DNA from: Mortierella sp. BCC40632
Taxonomy: Eukaryota; Mortierellomycota; Mortierellomycetes; Mortierellales; Mortierellaceae
Assembly: GCA_011634665.1 (NCBI GenBank)
Contig: WAEK01000002.1
Span: 2,314,501-2,378,500, forward strand
Direction: 5' to 3'
Length of the DNA stretch: 64,000 nucleotides
Under the pieces are notes generated by a model, which searched no databases, was not told the origin of the DNA, and saw nothing but the letters and a program-made list of their open reading frames with translations. Shown here piece by piece: positions 11,154 to 21,397 of this stretch. A program made the translations under genes and the position numbers. Positions within the stretch are counted from its first letter, which is position 1, and each line of letters starts with the position of its first letter.

Positions 11154-11306
11154 GATCGATACGAGAAAAAAAAAGTGTGTTTCCTAAACGTACATGGCAT
11201 GTGCGAATATGCGATATTCATTTTTCTATCACTCTTGTTCACAAACAACCATTGCGAGAAGAAGGAAAAGTTTATGATGATAATATACAGAGAGGGAAGG
11301 GGTGGC

Positions 11307-11337
<31 letters not shown>

Positions 11338-11339
11338 TT

Positions 11340-14300
11340 TTAACACATTTCTACATCAGCAACCCCAATTCGTGGTGCTCTACTACCACTCTCTGCACCA
11401 GAGGGGCTACTTGCGTTCTGTCGGGCAGCAGCAGCAGCTTTCTCATCCTCGGCTGCTGTCATGGCCGAAAACCCGGCCGCCATCGCTTCCATTGCAATTG
11501 CAATTGCATTCTTGGTCGGATCTTCTCGTTCGTTCATCTCCAACTCGGACAGGTGTCCACCTGTCGTGGCCATGGCTGCAGCTCCCTTCTTGGATCGTCG
11601 TCGTCGAGTTGAGGATTTCTTGGACTTTTGTCTTGCATCAGGAGGTCGGTAACTGTATCCATAACCTTGACCTTGACCAATCCCTGCATCTGCACCGGGT
11701 TCGCTTCCTACGGCAATCCCTGGAACACCATCCGCATCCCTTGTGACTTGATCAGAACCCAATCCACTTTCGGTCGTCATGGCATCCTGTTGTTGATTAT
11801 GTTTCAACAATTCTTCACAAATTTGATCCACTCCTCCCATGGCCTCCACAACACCTCGGCCAAACTCGGTCAGACGGTAAACCCATTGTCGACCCCGTTT
11901 GACTCCAAAACTCTCAAATCGAGGTCGAGGTTGACCCTTCTCGTGTGCGAGTGCATCCGAGATTTGAGCTCGCCAGATTTGAAGGTTCTTGTGGCCGGTG
12001 CGAGGAATCCGGTTCAGGTACCGACTAAACAATCGCTCCACCATCATTGCCACATCACTCAACGTCCCCTCATACTGAGGAAGCCAAGCCAAGGACAAGA
12101 AAGCCATCTGAGCATACGTTGGAAGTTTAGTGGTCGAGGTTGGATCTTGTTTGCATCGACGAGAAACCCCATGTCCTTTACCCTTGACAAACCCGGGATC
12201 GGTCAGAATTTGACGTCGAGATCGGACCGAATGTACTGTTCGGTTCAAGGTCTGAGAAATCTCCTTGATCGGTAATCGATTGGAAAAGAGTTTCAACAAC
12301 AAGGCTTCTTCTGCAGGAGTCCAGGGTCGTTTGGTAGACCCGGCATTCGCGTCTGTCATGAGATCTGCGGGGGACAAGGTTCCCACATTCAACGCTACAC
12401 CTGCAGAAGGAGGTGAAGAAGAGATGGTCAAGGAGGACAAAATCGAAGGCGAGATGGGTGAATCACTGTCAGAATCGATGGTCTCTGCAAAAGAAGGTCC
12501 TGAAGAAGGCAAGGGTGAAAGAGACAACGAATCCTTGGTTGTAGATTCGCTCACTCTTCGCTTTTTCAAGAGATTGATCTGCTCCATGGCTGAATCTGCT
12601 ATCGCACCCGACTTGGGCGCGATATTCCAGGGATTGAGTCGATGTGGAAGAATCGCCTTAAAGTTGGAACCAATGCCAGAAGATCTCCGTCCTGAAGGAC
12701 GTCGTGTCGAATGAATAGGCCGTGATGTGGGGGGTCGGCTGGTCTGGAGACTCAACAGGTTATCCTGGACAGGATCAAAAGAAAGCGAATGGTGTGATGG
12801 GAGACTCGACGAAGATGCACTACTCTCATGCATCGATTCATGTCCAGAGTCCAGACAGGGGTCATAGTTCGAGGAGAGAAAATCAAGCGGTTCAAACATA
12901 AACCTTGGCAGAGGGCGTAAATGTTGACCATTAAACACCACATCATCGGATTCTAGTCGGGGCTCTGTTCCTGTTGTCGCTGCCATGACCTGATCGCGTT
13001 GGAATGCTGCCTGAGTCTCGAGCTCCTCCATGAGTTGTCTGAACAAGTCCTGGGTCGGTGCTGCGGGTTGCTCGTGTGCAAGCAATGGAGAGGGAGAGGA
13101 GCCATTCAAGATTGGGGATGTGCTCGAAGGCGCCGAGACAACCGCTTGAAGCCCTCCTGTGCCAGGTGAACCCATAAAGGGCTCCTGCGAGGTGCTTGAA
13201 TGGGCAGAGATGTGCCCGCTCATGGCAAGGGACTGGTAATCCGTCGAAAGAAAATCCAGGGGCTCCATCATGAACCGAGGCAGGTGACGTGAGTGTTGAC
13301 TATTGTGTGAAAAATCTGCTGCGCACAGGTCATTGCCAGCCTCAGATGTCTTGACAGCAGAGGCCAAAACTTGGTCCCGCTGGAGTGCCGCTTGGGTCTC
13401 GAGTTCTTCCATCAACATTCGGAAGAGATCCTGCGTCGGTGGCGAGAGTTGATCATGACTTTGGGAAGTTGGAGGCGTGGTTGTCCCGATATCAGTTCTG
13501 TACATGGGTGCATCTTCAGAGATTTGTCGCTTTTTAGAAGTCGATGGCATGAGCGTCCCTGTAGAAGTGCTGTCAATCGTCTCCCCTATCCGAGGCGGTG
13601 GCTGCGAGGATGCAAACGCATTGGATTGTTGGATATCGATTGAGGATCCCGACTCGAGACCAAATGACACGGGATGATTTCCTCCGGAATGTCCTACGGT
13701 CCCACCCAGGCCGTTTGATTGGTCAGGCTCAAAGCAGGGTCCATAGCTAGAAGGGAGAAAGTCCAATGGCTCCATCATGAATCGAGGCAGCTGCCTTGAA
13801 TGATGACTATGGAATGAATAATCGTTCGACTCTGTCCCGGTCTCAGGACGCGCTCCGCCGGTCAAAACCTGATCACGCTGGATAGCGGCCTGAGTTTGAA
13901 GCTCTTCCATCAATGTCCGGAACAGATCCTGAGTGGGCGGCGGGATAAATCCCAGATAAGAAGGCAGGTGGCTCGAATCGGATGCGTAAAGATGATCCAT
14001 GTCCGAGTCCATAAAGGGGCCAGCACTCTGCGAAGTGGCCCCAGACTGATCATGGTGGGTATTATCCGACTCGATGCCATTCTCCTGGCCTTCGCTGGAC
14101 AGCACTACCGGAGAATGACCGCTCTCGTGAGGGGAGTGAACCGGGCTCGAGTGTGAGCCAGCCGGTAAGGTGTCGAGAGCCGACATGTCCTGAGAAGTGT
14201 GTGAGTGTACTGAAGGGTCATCGTGCTCCTTCTCGTCGTCGTGCTTGGAATGGATAAAGTCATGAAAATTGACTTCGTCGTCGATCTCGCGCGAGTCCAC

Positions 14301-14507
14301 ATTCCTGGAGCTGTGCTGCTGGTGTTGTTGCTGCTGGTGTTGCTGCTCTAATGACGGGACGGTGGTAAGGGCGCTGTGCTGTTGTGACTGGTGATGATGA
14401 GAATGATGCCGCCTCCGCTGCTGTTGTTGTTGCTGCTGTTGGAGAAACGACGAGTGAGTGGAGTCTATCTTGTGCTGGGAAGAAAGTTGTTGGGTATGAT
14501 GGAGCAT
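11340..14507 (-). CDS. SANT/Myb-like nuclear protein with three copies of a paired motif
   Basis: The open frame begins at 14639, but the most upstream part resembles an intron ending in an acceptor AG at about 14540. I use the ATG at 14507, giving 1055 residues; a 5' exon could exist. The N-terminus is Gln- and His-rich. Between about 11.6 and 12.4 kb the protein has a SANT/Myb-like helix-turn-helix (KRPWTPAEEALLLKLFSNR). This is followed by an ordered region ending GVKRGRQWVYRLTEFGRG, which has the look of a winged helix (inference). Upstream of that, a motif pair occurs three times: PTQDLFR.LMEEL.TQAA.QRDQV, and then LPRFM.EPLDFL...Y. The C-terminus has basic clusters (KSKKSSTRRRRSKKG) likely to be nuclear localisation signals. 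A DNA-binding regulator is likely; targets are unknown. Confidence 0.75.
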   Translation of the reverse strand: MLHHTQQLSSQHKIDSTHSSFLQQQQQQQQRRRHHSHHHQSQQHSALTTVPSLEQQHQQQQHQQHSSRNVDSREIDDEVNFHDFIHSKHDDEKEHDDPSVHSHTSQDMSALDTLPAGSHSSPVHSPHESGHSPVVLSSEGQENGIESDNTHHDQSGATSQSAGPFMDSDMDHLYASDSSHLPSYLGFIPPPTQDLFRTLMEELQTQAAIQRDQVLTGGARPETGTESNDYSFHSHHSRQLPRFMMEPLDFLPSSYGPCFEPDQSNGLGGTVGHSGGNHPVSFGLESGSSIDIQQSNAFASSQPPPRIGETIDSTSTGTLMPSTSKKRQISEDAPMYRTDIGTTTPPTSQSHDQLSPPTQDLFRMLMEELETQAALQRDQVLASAVKTSEAGNDLCAADFSHNSQHSRHLPRFMMEPLDFLSTDYQSLAMSGHISAHSSTSQEPFMGSPGTGGLQAVVSAPSSTSPILNGSSPSPLLAHEQPAAPTQDLFRQLMEELETQAAFQRDQVMAATTGTEPRLESDDVVFNGQHLRPLPRFMFEPLDFLSSNYDPCLDSGHESMHESSASSSSLPSHHSLSFDPVQDNLLSLQTSRPPTSRPIHSTRRPSGRRSSGIGSNFKAILPHRLNPWNIAPKSGAIADSAMEQINLLKKRRVSESTTKDSLSLSPLPSSGPSFAETIDSDSDSPISPSILSSLTISSSPPSAGVALNVGTLSPADLMTDANAGSTKRPWTPAEEALLLKLFSNRLPIKEISQTLNRTVHSVRSRRQILTDPGFVKGKGHGVSRRCKQDPTSTTKLPTYAQMAFLSLAWLPQYEGTLSDVAMMVERLFSRYLNRIPRTGHKNLQIWRAQISDALAHEKGQPRPRFESFGVKRGRQWVYRLTEFGRGVVEAMGGVDQICEELLKHNQQQDAMTTESGLGSDQVTRDADGVPGIAVGSEPGADAGIGQGQGYGYSYRPPDARQKSKKSSTRRRRSKKGAAAMATTGGHLSELEMNEREDPTKNAIAIAMEAMAAGFSAMTAAEDEKAAAAARQNASSPSGAESGSRAPRIGVADVEMC

Positions 14508-15019
14508 GAGATCCGCTTGGTGCAGAGGAAAGACTCTATCCTGAAGAGTGGATAGAGCAGAGATTAGCAGGCATGTTAGTCTCAAAGAGTGACAAGGGCG
14601 ATCCAATGTTGAGGGTACAGGGGACAGGGACAGGGACAAGGACTGGGACGCTGGGTGTGGACGACAGGTTGGATGGAAAAGGAGGAGACACGAGGAGAGG
14701 AGTGCAAGATAGCACCGGTCAGTCTCATTGACTTACCCCGTGCGATGAGAAGTGATGGAATGGTTCCAGAAAGGGGCCGGAGCGCATGCAGAGATCGAGC
14801 GAAATGGAGTACGCTTGACGTGTAAGAAGAATGGGGCTGCGAGATGCAGAAAAGGCGGAGATGTTGATCGGAAGATGGGTAATGTGGGCAAGAGACGACA
14901 AGAGAGCTTGTGAGGCTGATGGAGAAGGAAGGAAGGAGAAGAAGGTGGGAGAGAGTGAGAGTGAGAGTGAGAGTGAGAGAGAAGGAGAGCGAGAGCGAGA
15001 GAGAAGGAGAGCAAGCAAG

Positions 15020-15063
<44 letters not shown>

Positions 15064-17387
15064 AGAGCGAGAGAGAGACGTCCGAGGACTGGCAAAAAAA
15101 AGAGGAGCGAGAGAGAGTGAGGGTAAGAAAAGTGAGAGAGAGAGGACACTGGAAAAATTGATTACCTTTTATATAATCTTGACAAGGCCCTTGGGTCTTT
15201 GGGCTGTGGGTCAGCCCTGTGTTGCTCCCTCCCCACTGCTCGTCCTACCAGTCCATCTGCCCGCCTGTCTGCCCTACCAGGGATATCCCCTCCACTTCCC
15301 ACCAGCTCCGCCCAGCATTTGCCTGCAGGCCGTTGAAATCCTTCTCTCTCTCTCTTTTTTTTTTTTTTTTACCTCCGTTGTCTTGAGCCGCTGACCCAAG
15401 CCTAGCATGACCTTGCTCTGTCCGGCGCATGTCCAACAACAGGTGGGAGAGCCATATGAGAAAAAAACAAGAGAGAGAAAGAGAGAGAGAAAAAAGGAGC
15501 CGCTGGTAATGGAACGGAGAAGTGGATCTACGACCGTGCAACGATAGAAATTACACGGAAATCTTGCGTAAAGCGACACAACTCCACCCATGCACATCCC
15601 AGCCAATCGGCGCGCCAATGCACCCTTTTTTTTTTTTTTTTTTCTTTCTCTCTTTTGCCCGTCCGTCGCGCACCTGTGCGAAAGGAAGGCGCGTCAATTG
15701 CACTGCCCGTTTTTTTTCGTGTTCTTTTGTCCAATCTCTCTCTTGGGCAATGCTATGCACCAGCCTCTTTCTCCCTCCCCCGACCCCCCCTCTTCTCCAC
15801 CTGCCTCCTGTCCTCCACACCCTCGATCTGGAAAGCTTGCCGATAGTTCGTGTCCCACACCTTCCAGTTCACATCGTCTTTCATCTGCATGGATCACGGC
15901 CGCTTGGAAGGAGAGAAGGGGAGAGGAAGAAAAACGAACACGATTCCACTGCACCCTCGCCCTACGTAAGAATACAGAGAGGAAAACATACCTGAGGAGT
16001 GTAGGCTTTTCGTTTTTCCTCTATCTCTATCTCTCTGTCTCTCTGTCTCTCTCTGTCTCTTCTACAATTGACGACTTTTTTTTTTTCCCGCCCGTGCCTC
16101 CAGTGAAATTCTGTAAGGGTCCAACAATCAAGCCCAGCATGGGCTGTGTTTTCCAAGTTTTACATATATTTTTTTTTTTGACGAATAGGGATCTCATCCG
16201 CTAATTCATGATCTACTGCTCCTGCTCCTCTCTGTCTCTGAACAGCCATCCCGGACACCTGCTCCCCTTTCTTTTTCTGTCAAAGAGAGAGAGAAAGAGA
16301 GAAACAGGGCTTTTTGAGTAGGACCCTGACTGTTCTACACAAAGCCTTTAGGCGAATGCCAAGGGTTTCTCACGTGTTCCTTCTCTCTCTCTTTCTCCCT
16401 CTCTCTCTCTCTCTTTCTGTCGGAATGGAGGCGCGGATTGTTTTTTAGCACCTCCTGCAAAAAAAAAAAGGTGAAAGAAGCCCCGCAAGATAATGAGAGC
16501 GCGCAGGGCTGTCGTTCAAGCAAAAGAAAAAGAAAAAAAAAATGTAGAATCCTTGGCAAGACCTTAATCAGCTTTTTCTAAAGTCAGGTGTCTGTTGTGC
16601 AAGGAGACATTCATCGAGCCCATGCGCCAGTAATTGCAGTAGTAGGGATGCAAAAGGGTGTTACCATTTTGCCGCGAAGGAAAGGGAAGTATGAGGGGAG
16701 GGGAGGGGGGAGTGCGAAGAGCGCGAAGAGCGCGACTACTTTGCCCCAGTTTGCTTCTTGAGAAAACATAAAAGGAAAAAAAAAAGGAAAAACGTTGTCC
16801 AGTTACCTGATTGGCACCGTATGAGAGAATGACTAAACAGGTCTTTTTTTTTATTATTATTATTTCCTACGTGTCGTCATATCGCGCCATGAGAGCATTC
16901 AGGCGGCAAAGAATGTATAGCAACCAACTTCAACTGAATACAGTCAATAGCGGAGACTGTCTTGTAGACTCTGCAAGGATCTCCTTTCTTACATCAAGAA
17001 TCGTCGAGGTACTCTTGTTATATTTCTCTATATTTCACTTGATTGAAGGAATTTTGGATTTGCTCTGACTTTTTTTTTTTTTTTTTTTTTTCTTGCCTCT
17101 GTTCTTATATGTGGGGTGCAAGAAGGCGGTCAGATAGGCGCCAGTCAGGAGACGAAGGCAATCGAAAATCGCCCTGAGCAGCACAAGTTGGTTTGGAGTG
17201 CTCAAACAATGTTGTTTATTGCATAAAAGTGACCCGTGGGAGACGCCAGAGAGTAAACCAAAACAATAATCTTTTGCTTGGAGACCTCTACACTCAAGGA
17301 TGAGGCTGGGATTGATGGTTTTATTACTCATATGTTATCCTGCAATGAGCTGCTGGTTATTTTAAAGCACTCGGTACATAGTTGACG
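14508..17387. other. Long intergenic region with GA/CT microsatellites, no supported gene
   Basis: The first kilobase is the 5' region of the SANT protein gene, with GA-rich arrays at 14950-15145. Other low-complexity blocks are T(17) at 15354, CT/GA at 15470-15495, T(20) at 15626, CT at 16020-16060, CT at 16380-16418 and T(22) at 17070. All open frames here run through these repeats or lack any recognisable feature. I see no RNA gene. Confidence 0.6.
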
Positions 17388-19524
17388 CTATTGACTTTCG
17401 GCGAACTGCGAAGGATTCAGATAAAATGATGTCCGGATCCTTGGATCGTGCATCCCACTGCAAAAACCCTCACATACTTCGATGCAAGCGAGTGTATTTT
17501 CACAAATTTCCTGTATAAAAAAAAAAAAAAAAGGAAAGGAAAGGAAAGGAAAGGAAAGGAAAGGAAAGGAAAGGAAAGGAAAGGAAAGGAAATATTGGTT
17601 AAAATCCATCCGACCCACCTCATCCTCTGCTACAGAACCCAGCCTTCCTTCTTCCAACTTACGCGTGCTGCCAAAATAGGTCCGACCGCTGGTAGTAGCA
17701 GTCCGAATTCATATCTGTCGCTTGGAAGCTTGAAACACCCGACGGCTCGAGGGATGTAGATCGCCTCATTTCTCAGAGACATTTCATAAATCTGACAGCT
17801 TGTCCCTATGATATAATATATATATATCATGGTATGTCAGATATAATTTCTTTTTTACAACGCGTCTTTAGTCGCCAAAGGAACTGCAACGAACCCTACC
17901 TTGTGTCAATATGCCTACTACAGCTGCTTGATTGACGCTATAAGTGATGAGCTGGTTGAGAGCCAGCTTTAACATGTGGAACAGCTTCTTTCTGTCTTGA
18001 TCGACCTTGTCCTTCGAAGCGCCTGGCTTCAGGAACGCTCCAATTACGACTGGAAAATTAGCTTTCTCGGCGAAAAAATCGGGAACCAAAACCTCGGCAT
18101 GACCGTCTGGTGTTGGGAGTTGATCATCGGACCTATTGAAAGGAAAGCAAATAGAATCGACATCAAAGAGATGCTATATCGACTCCTCGTATTTTATTAC
18201 GACATCAAGCCTAGGAGACTCTTCGGGAGACAATGTACTTACCAGTGGAAGCGTACATAGTTACTATCACCAAGCATTACTTCAATGAGTGGCCCGAGGG
18301 ATTTTTGAAATCTCGAGTTCTCACCATAAACTGGATGGTCTGTGAGGGCTTCCCATACCGAATTTCTAAGCGAATATGTGGAGAAGAGTTTGAAAAAACT
18401 TGGTGCTTCATATCGAATTAAGAGGCTAGCGAGAGTGTCCCTGAACTTTTCGCGGCCCATCGTTGGGGCTGTCCGCGCACACTCTGCCACAAACTGTAAC
18501 TCATCTCGGTCAGGCTTTGGCATTGGAAATATGGCGAGATCCTCTATGGCTATCTTGGATGTAGTGTGCTTCCAAATAAAATCTTTAGTAAAGATAAAGT
18601 TGAGAGACCTAAAAAAAAAAAAAGAAAGAAAAAAAGAAATTGTAGCAGTCAGACTCGGAGCTATTATTCAAGTCTCATTCTATGCGTTGCATAGAAGATG
18701 ACGCCTACAGTATGTCGTCGGCATGTCTAAGGACATGCTGAGCCAGTATGTTTTCGCGACGCGCAGTCATTAAAGCATTTGTTACATCCAAGACACCGAC
18801 GAAACAGTGTTCTTGAATGACCGTGGATGACACTACGCCAGGCCCATCTATGTTGTTCAAATGATCAGCTTTAGAACAAGTGGTAGTCTCCTTGACTGTA
18901 CTGTCATTGCTGTCATCGTGGTCTCCCCTTGCTGGAGTTTGAGACCGTGGAGGCGTATCGTTGAAAGAACTGCAGCTTTCCTCATTCAATCCAGCATCAG
19001 TATCTAGTTGTGCTAGCATCTCTCCAAGTTGGTAATCACTCATAGCTTGCAGAAGTATGCTGGCGTTTTTGGCAACATGTTGAATATCCTGCGACTATAA
19101 TACAGAAAACACCAGACATTAATGACAGTGAGAACCCATCGATGACTAGTGTCATGACAAAAACCATTCTCTCCCCTCCTATCTCCCCTCCCCCTCCTTA
19201 TCACTTTATTCAAAAGAGTAGTGACCAAAAAAAAAAAAAAAAAAAAAAACTTACCCGAAACTTGTGCAGGATCATAGATCCTGACAAGTATTTTTTCAGT
19301 GCCAGCGATTCGGACTTCCAGAGCTTTTCCATTTTGTATGCTGCCTTTTGAAGGCTGACATCGTCGGATGCTTTCCCTTCCGCTATAAACTTGTGGAACT
19401 GCCTTCCAAGAGCTGCCTTGTTCTTGAAAGGACCTGCTTGCTCCGCAAAAGCAACTGGACCGAGGTTGCCTGGGCTGACTTTGACAAAGTCCGCGATTGT
19501 GTTGATCTTTGACAGTTCCTCCAT
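17388..19524 (-). CDS. Protein of unassigned fungal family, 504 aa, six exons
   Basis: Exons are 19255-19524, 18709-19088, 18243-18608, 17900-18132, 17663-17805 and 17388-17510 (complement). Phase is kept at all five junctions. The N-terminus (MEELSKINTIADFVKVSPGN, then FHKFIAEGKASDDVSLQKAA) is helical and polar, and an acidic, Ser/Thr-rich linker follows. The C-terminal half is ordered: IWKHTTSKIAIEDLAIFPMP, then VPDFFAEKANFPVVIGAFLK, then NQAAVVGILTQGTSCQIYEM. The DFF...VVIGAFLKPG arrangement recalls the beta-hairpin of PD-(D/E)XK nuclease-like folds, but the position expected to be Glu is Ala, so catalysis is doubtful. From memory it resembles a family expanded in Mortierella-type fungi; I cannot name it. 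Intron poly(T) tracts and AAGGA repeats are embedded in it. Confidence 0.72.
17531..17592. repeat. (AAAGG)n microsatellite in the last intron of the 504-aa gene
   Basis: About twelve copies of a 5-bp purine unit lie between the fifth and sixth coding exons of the minus-strand gene. On the coding strand the unit reads as a pyrimidine tract leading to the acceptor at 17511-17512. Confidence 0.9.
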
Positions 19525-19693
19525 ATTGATGAAGATAGGGGAGGATGCGAATCAAGCTTGAAGATAACTGTGCAAAGCGCGAATACTCTGATTTCGTCGT
19601 TTACGTGGACTTTGTAGTTCTGTGTGCGCTTGTAATATGCTGCTTACGAGGAGTGTTTTGTTTGTTGAAGAAGTGGGTGGGCAAAGACTGGTG

Positions 19694-19774
<81 letters not shown>

Positions 19775-21397
19775 TTACGGAGGATTTTCTTTTTCACAAC
19801 GCACTGTCCATTCATGCGGTCAATAGTGGTAAGCATCATTGTCTACGCTAACTAAAATAGGAATCAAGCTGACAACTAGGGTGCAGTCACCACTGCTCTA
19901 GAACTTTGATATGGAACCCGTGTCTCATGCAGCGCTGGGATCCTCGCCCGCAACTTCTTTTGACTGTGAAGCATGGGCCACCTTTTAGCTCCGCAAGGGG
20001 CCCAGTAGACAAGAGAGAGGAACATTGAAAATAAGACATTGGCTGAACCTTGGTAGATCCTGCTGTATTCATGCGTTAGTATCAGCAGTGGCAAGTTTTA
20101 ATGCAACGTCCTACTAAGCTAATGTAAAGAGAGCTAGTTGGAGAGGTGGTAGGTAAGGGAGTGGGACGAATACTGGTCAACCGCGTACGACTTTAGTCAC
20201 CAGGGGTTTCTTTTTTCCTTGTTCGAAAAGCGACGACTTTGATTCGAACTTTTAAAATGGTTTGCTTGGGGTAATCAAGCCTTTAGTTGCGATACTGTCT
20301 ACTCAGTCTCTTCTCTGCTTGCATGTGATCAAACAAAAGTGTAGATTCATATGCAGACACTTAGGCTTGCCACAGTGTGGAGTGGAGGGAAGGGCGCTGT
20401 AGTCTAGCATAGTCGACTGTGAGACTGCTGCTGAGCACACTCTTCATGCTATCCCTGTCAATGCTGGAAGTCGTGTTCTGGGACTAGTCAAAAAGTCATT
20501 GCGGATTTGCTCGTTTGACAATCCTTCCGATAATAACTTCACAGTCTCTTTTTAGCTTTGCTTTGATCCTGCGGAACAGGTTTTATGTTTGCGTTTGGTT
20601 GTCTAGCAGATGATATTAGGATTAACGAAAAAGGGAAGAGAAGTAAGTAGAACGCCTTAATCTTCATCTCCACTCTCTCTGCCATTTTGACCGCCTGTGA
20701 GAGCATCTTCAAATACTCATCAATGATCCAACCAACTATAGGTTTACTCCTCAAACTCCTAGTTGAAACTAGTGCGTCCCATACCTTTATCAGATACGAA
20801 ACAGTATCCTTGAAAACTGTTGATTTCCAGATATTAGAGTAAAGCAATGAATTGAGGCGGAATGAAAAGAAGCAGACTAACTTTAGTGCTCGTTGAAAAG
20901 TACCGGTTTTAACCGGCGGTTACTATGGTGAACTGGTCAATGGCTGGTTTGGTTAATTTCGATTAATCATAGTAACTTCCGGTTCAACTCAATGGTTCAA
21001 ACTATCAATGAGGTAAATAATCCAGCCTGCTCACAATTTCTCTATCCCATCCCTAAATGCCCTCTTCTTGGTCACTAAAGCTATAAAAGGCGAATATTCT
21101 CCATTCCAAGGCGCGTCGAATCCGTAATTCAATACCCGACGATAACCTGGATTCAGTTGTGCATCTCAGACATCTTCTCAAAAGACCCGCGCTGAGTGTC
21201 CACTACAGTACTTTCTCCATGCGTATCTTGGTCAACCTCGGACTAAAGTTGAATAAAATGGGCTAGCTATCGCTTCGAATCGATTATGCTGGATTTTTAT
21301 GTGATTTGTCCTTCTTAGGAGGGTGGGGAGGGGAGGGAATGCACATTCGAACCCAAAAAATACAAGTAAAAAATGCGTCTATATTAATTAGTTCCTA
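19525..21397. other. Intergenic region with GA array, an orphan open frame and an inverted repeat
   Basis: (GA)n occupies 19698-19770. A minus-strand open frame at 20539-20847 contains a non-repetitive segment (FKDTVSYLIKVWDALVST) after a possible acceptor, which could be a stray exon, but nothing joins it. An imperfect inverted repeat lies at 20911-20984. Otherwise no gene seen. Confidence 0.45.
20911..20984. repeat. Imperfect inverted repeat (possible MITE remnant or hairpin)
   Basis: The left arm 20911-20928 (AACCGGCGGTTACTATGG) pairs, with a few mismatches, with the right arm at 20968-20984, whose reverse complement begins AACCGG and continues with TTACTATG. The spacer is about 40 bases and contains further GGTT/AACC alternation. 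Confidence 0.45.

Noticed and set aside
12265..12714. Plus-strand frame opposite the SANT gene
   Set aside because: Shadow of the minus-strand coding sequence, which has recognisable domains and repeats.
14831..15394. Arg/Glu-rich frames
   Set aside because: Translations of GA microsatellites in the leader of the SANT gene.
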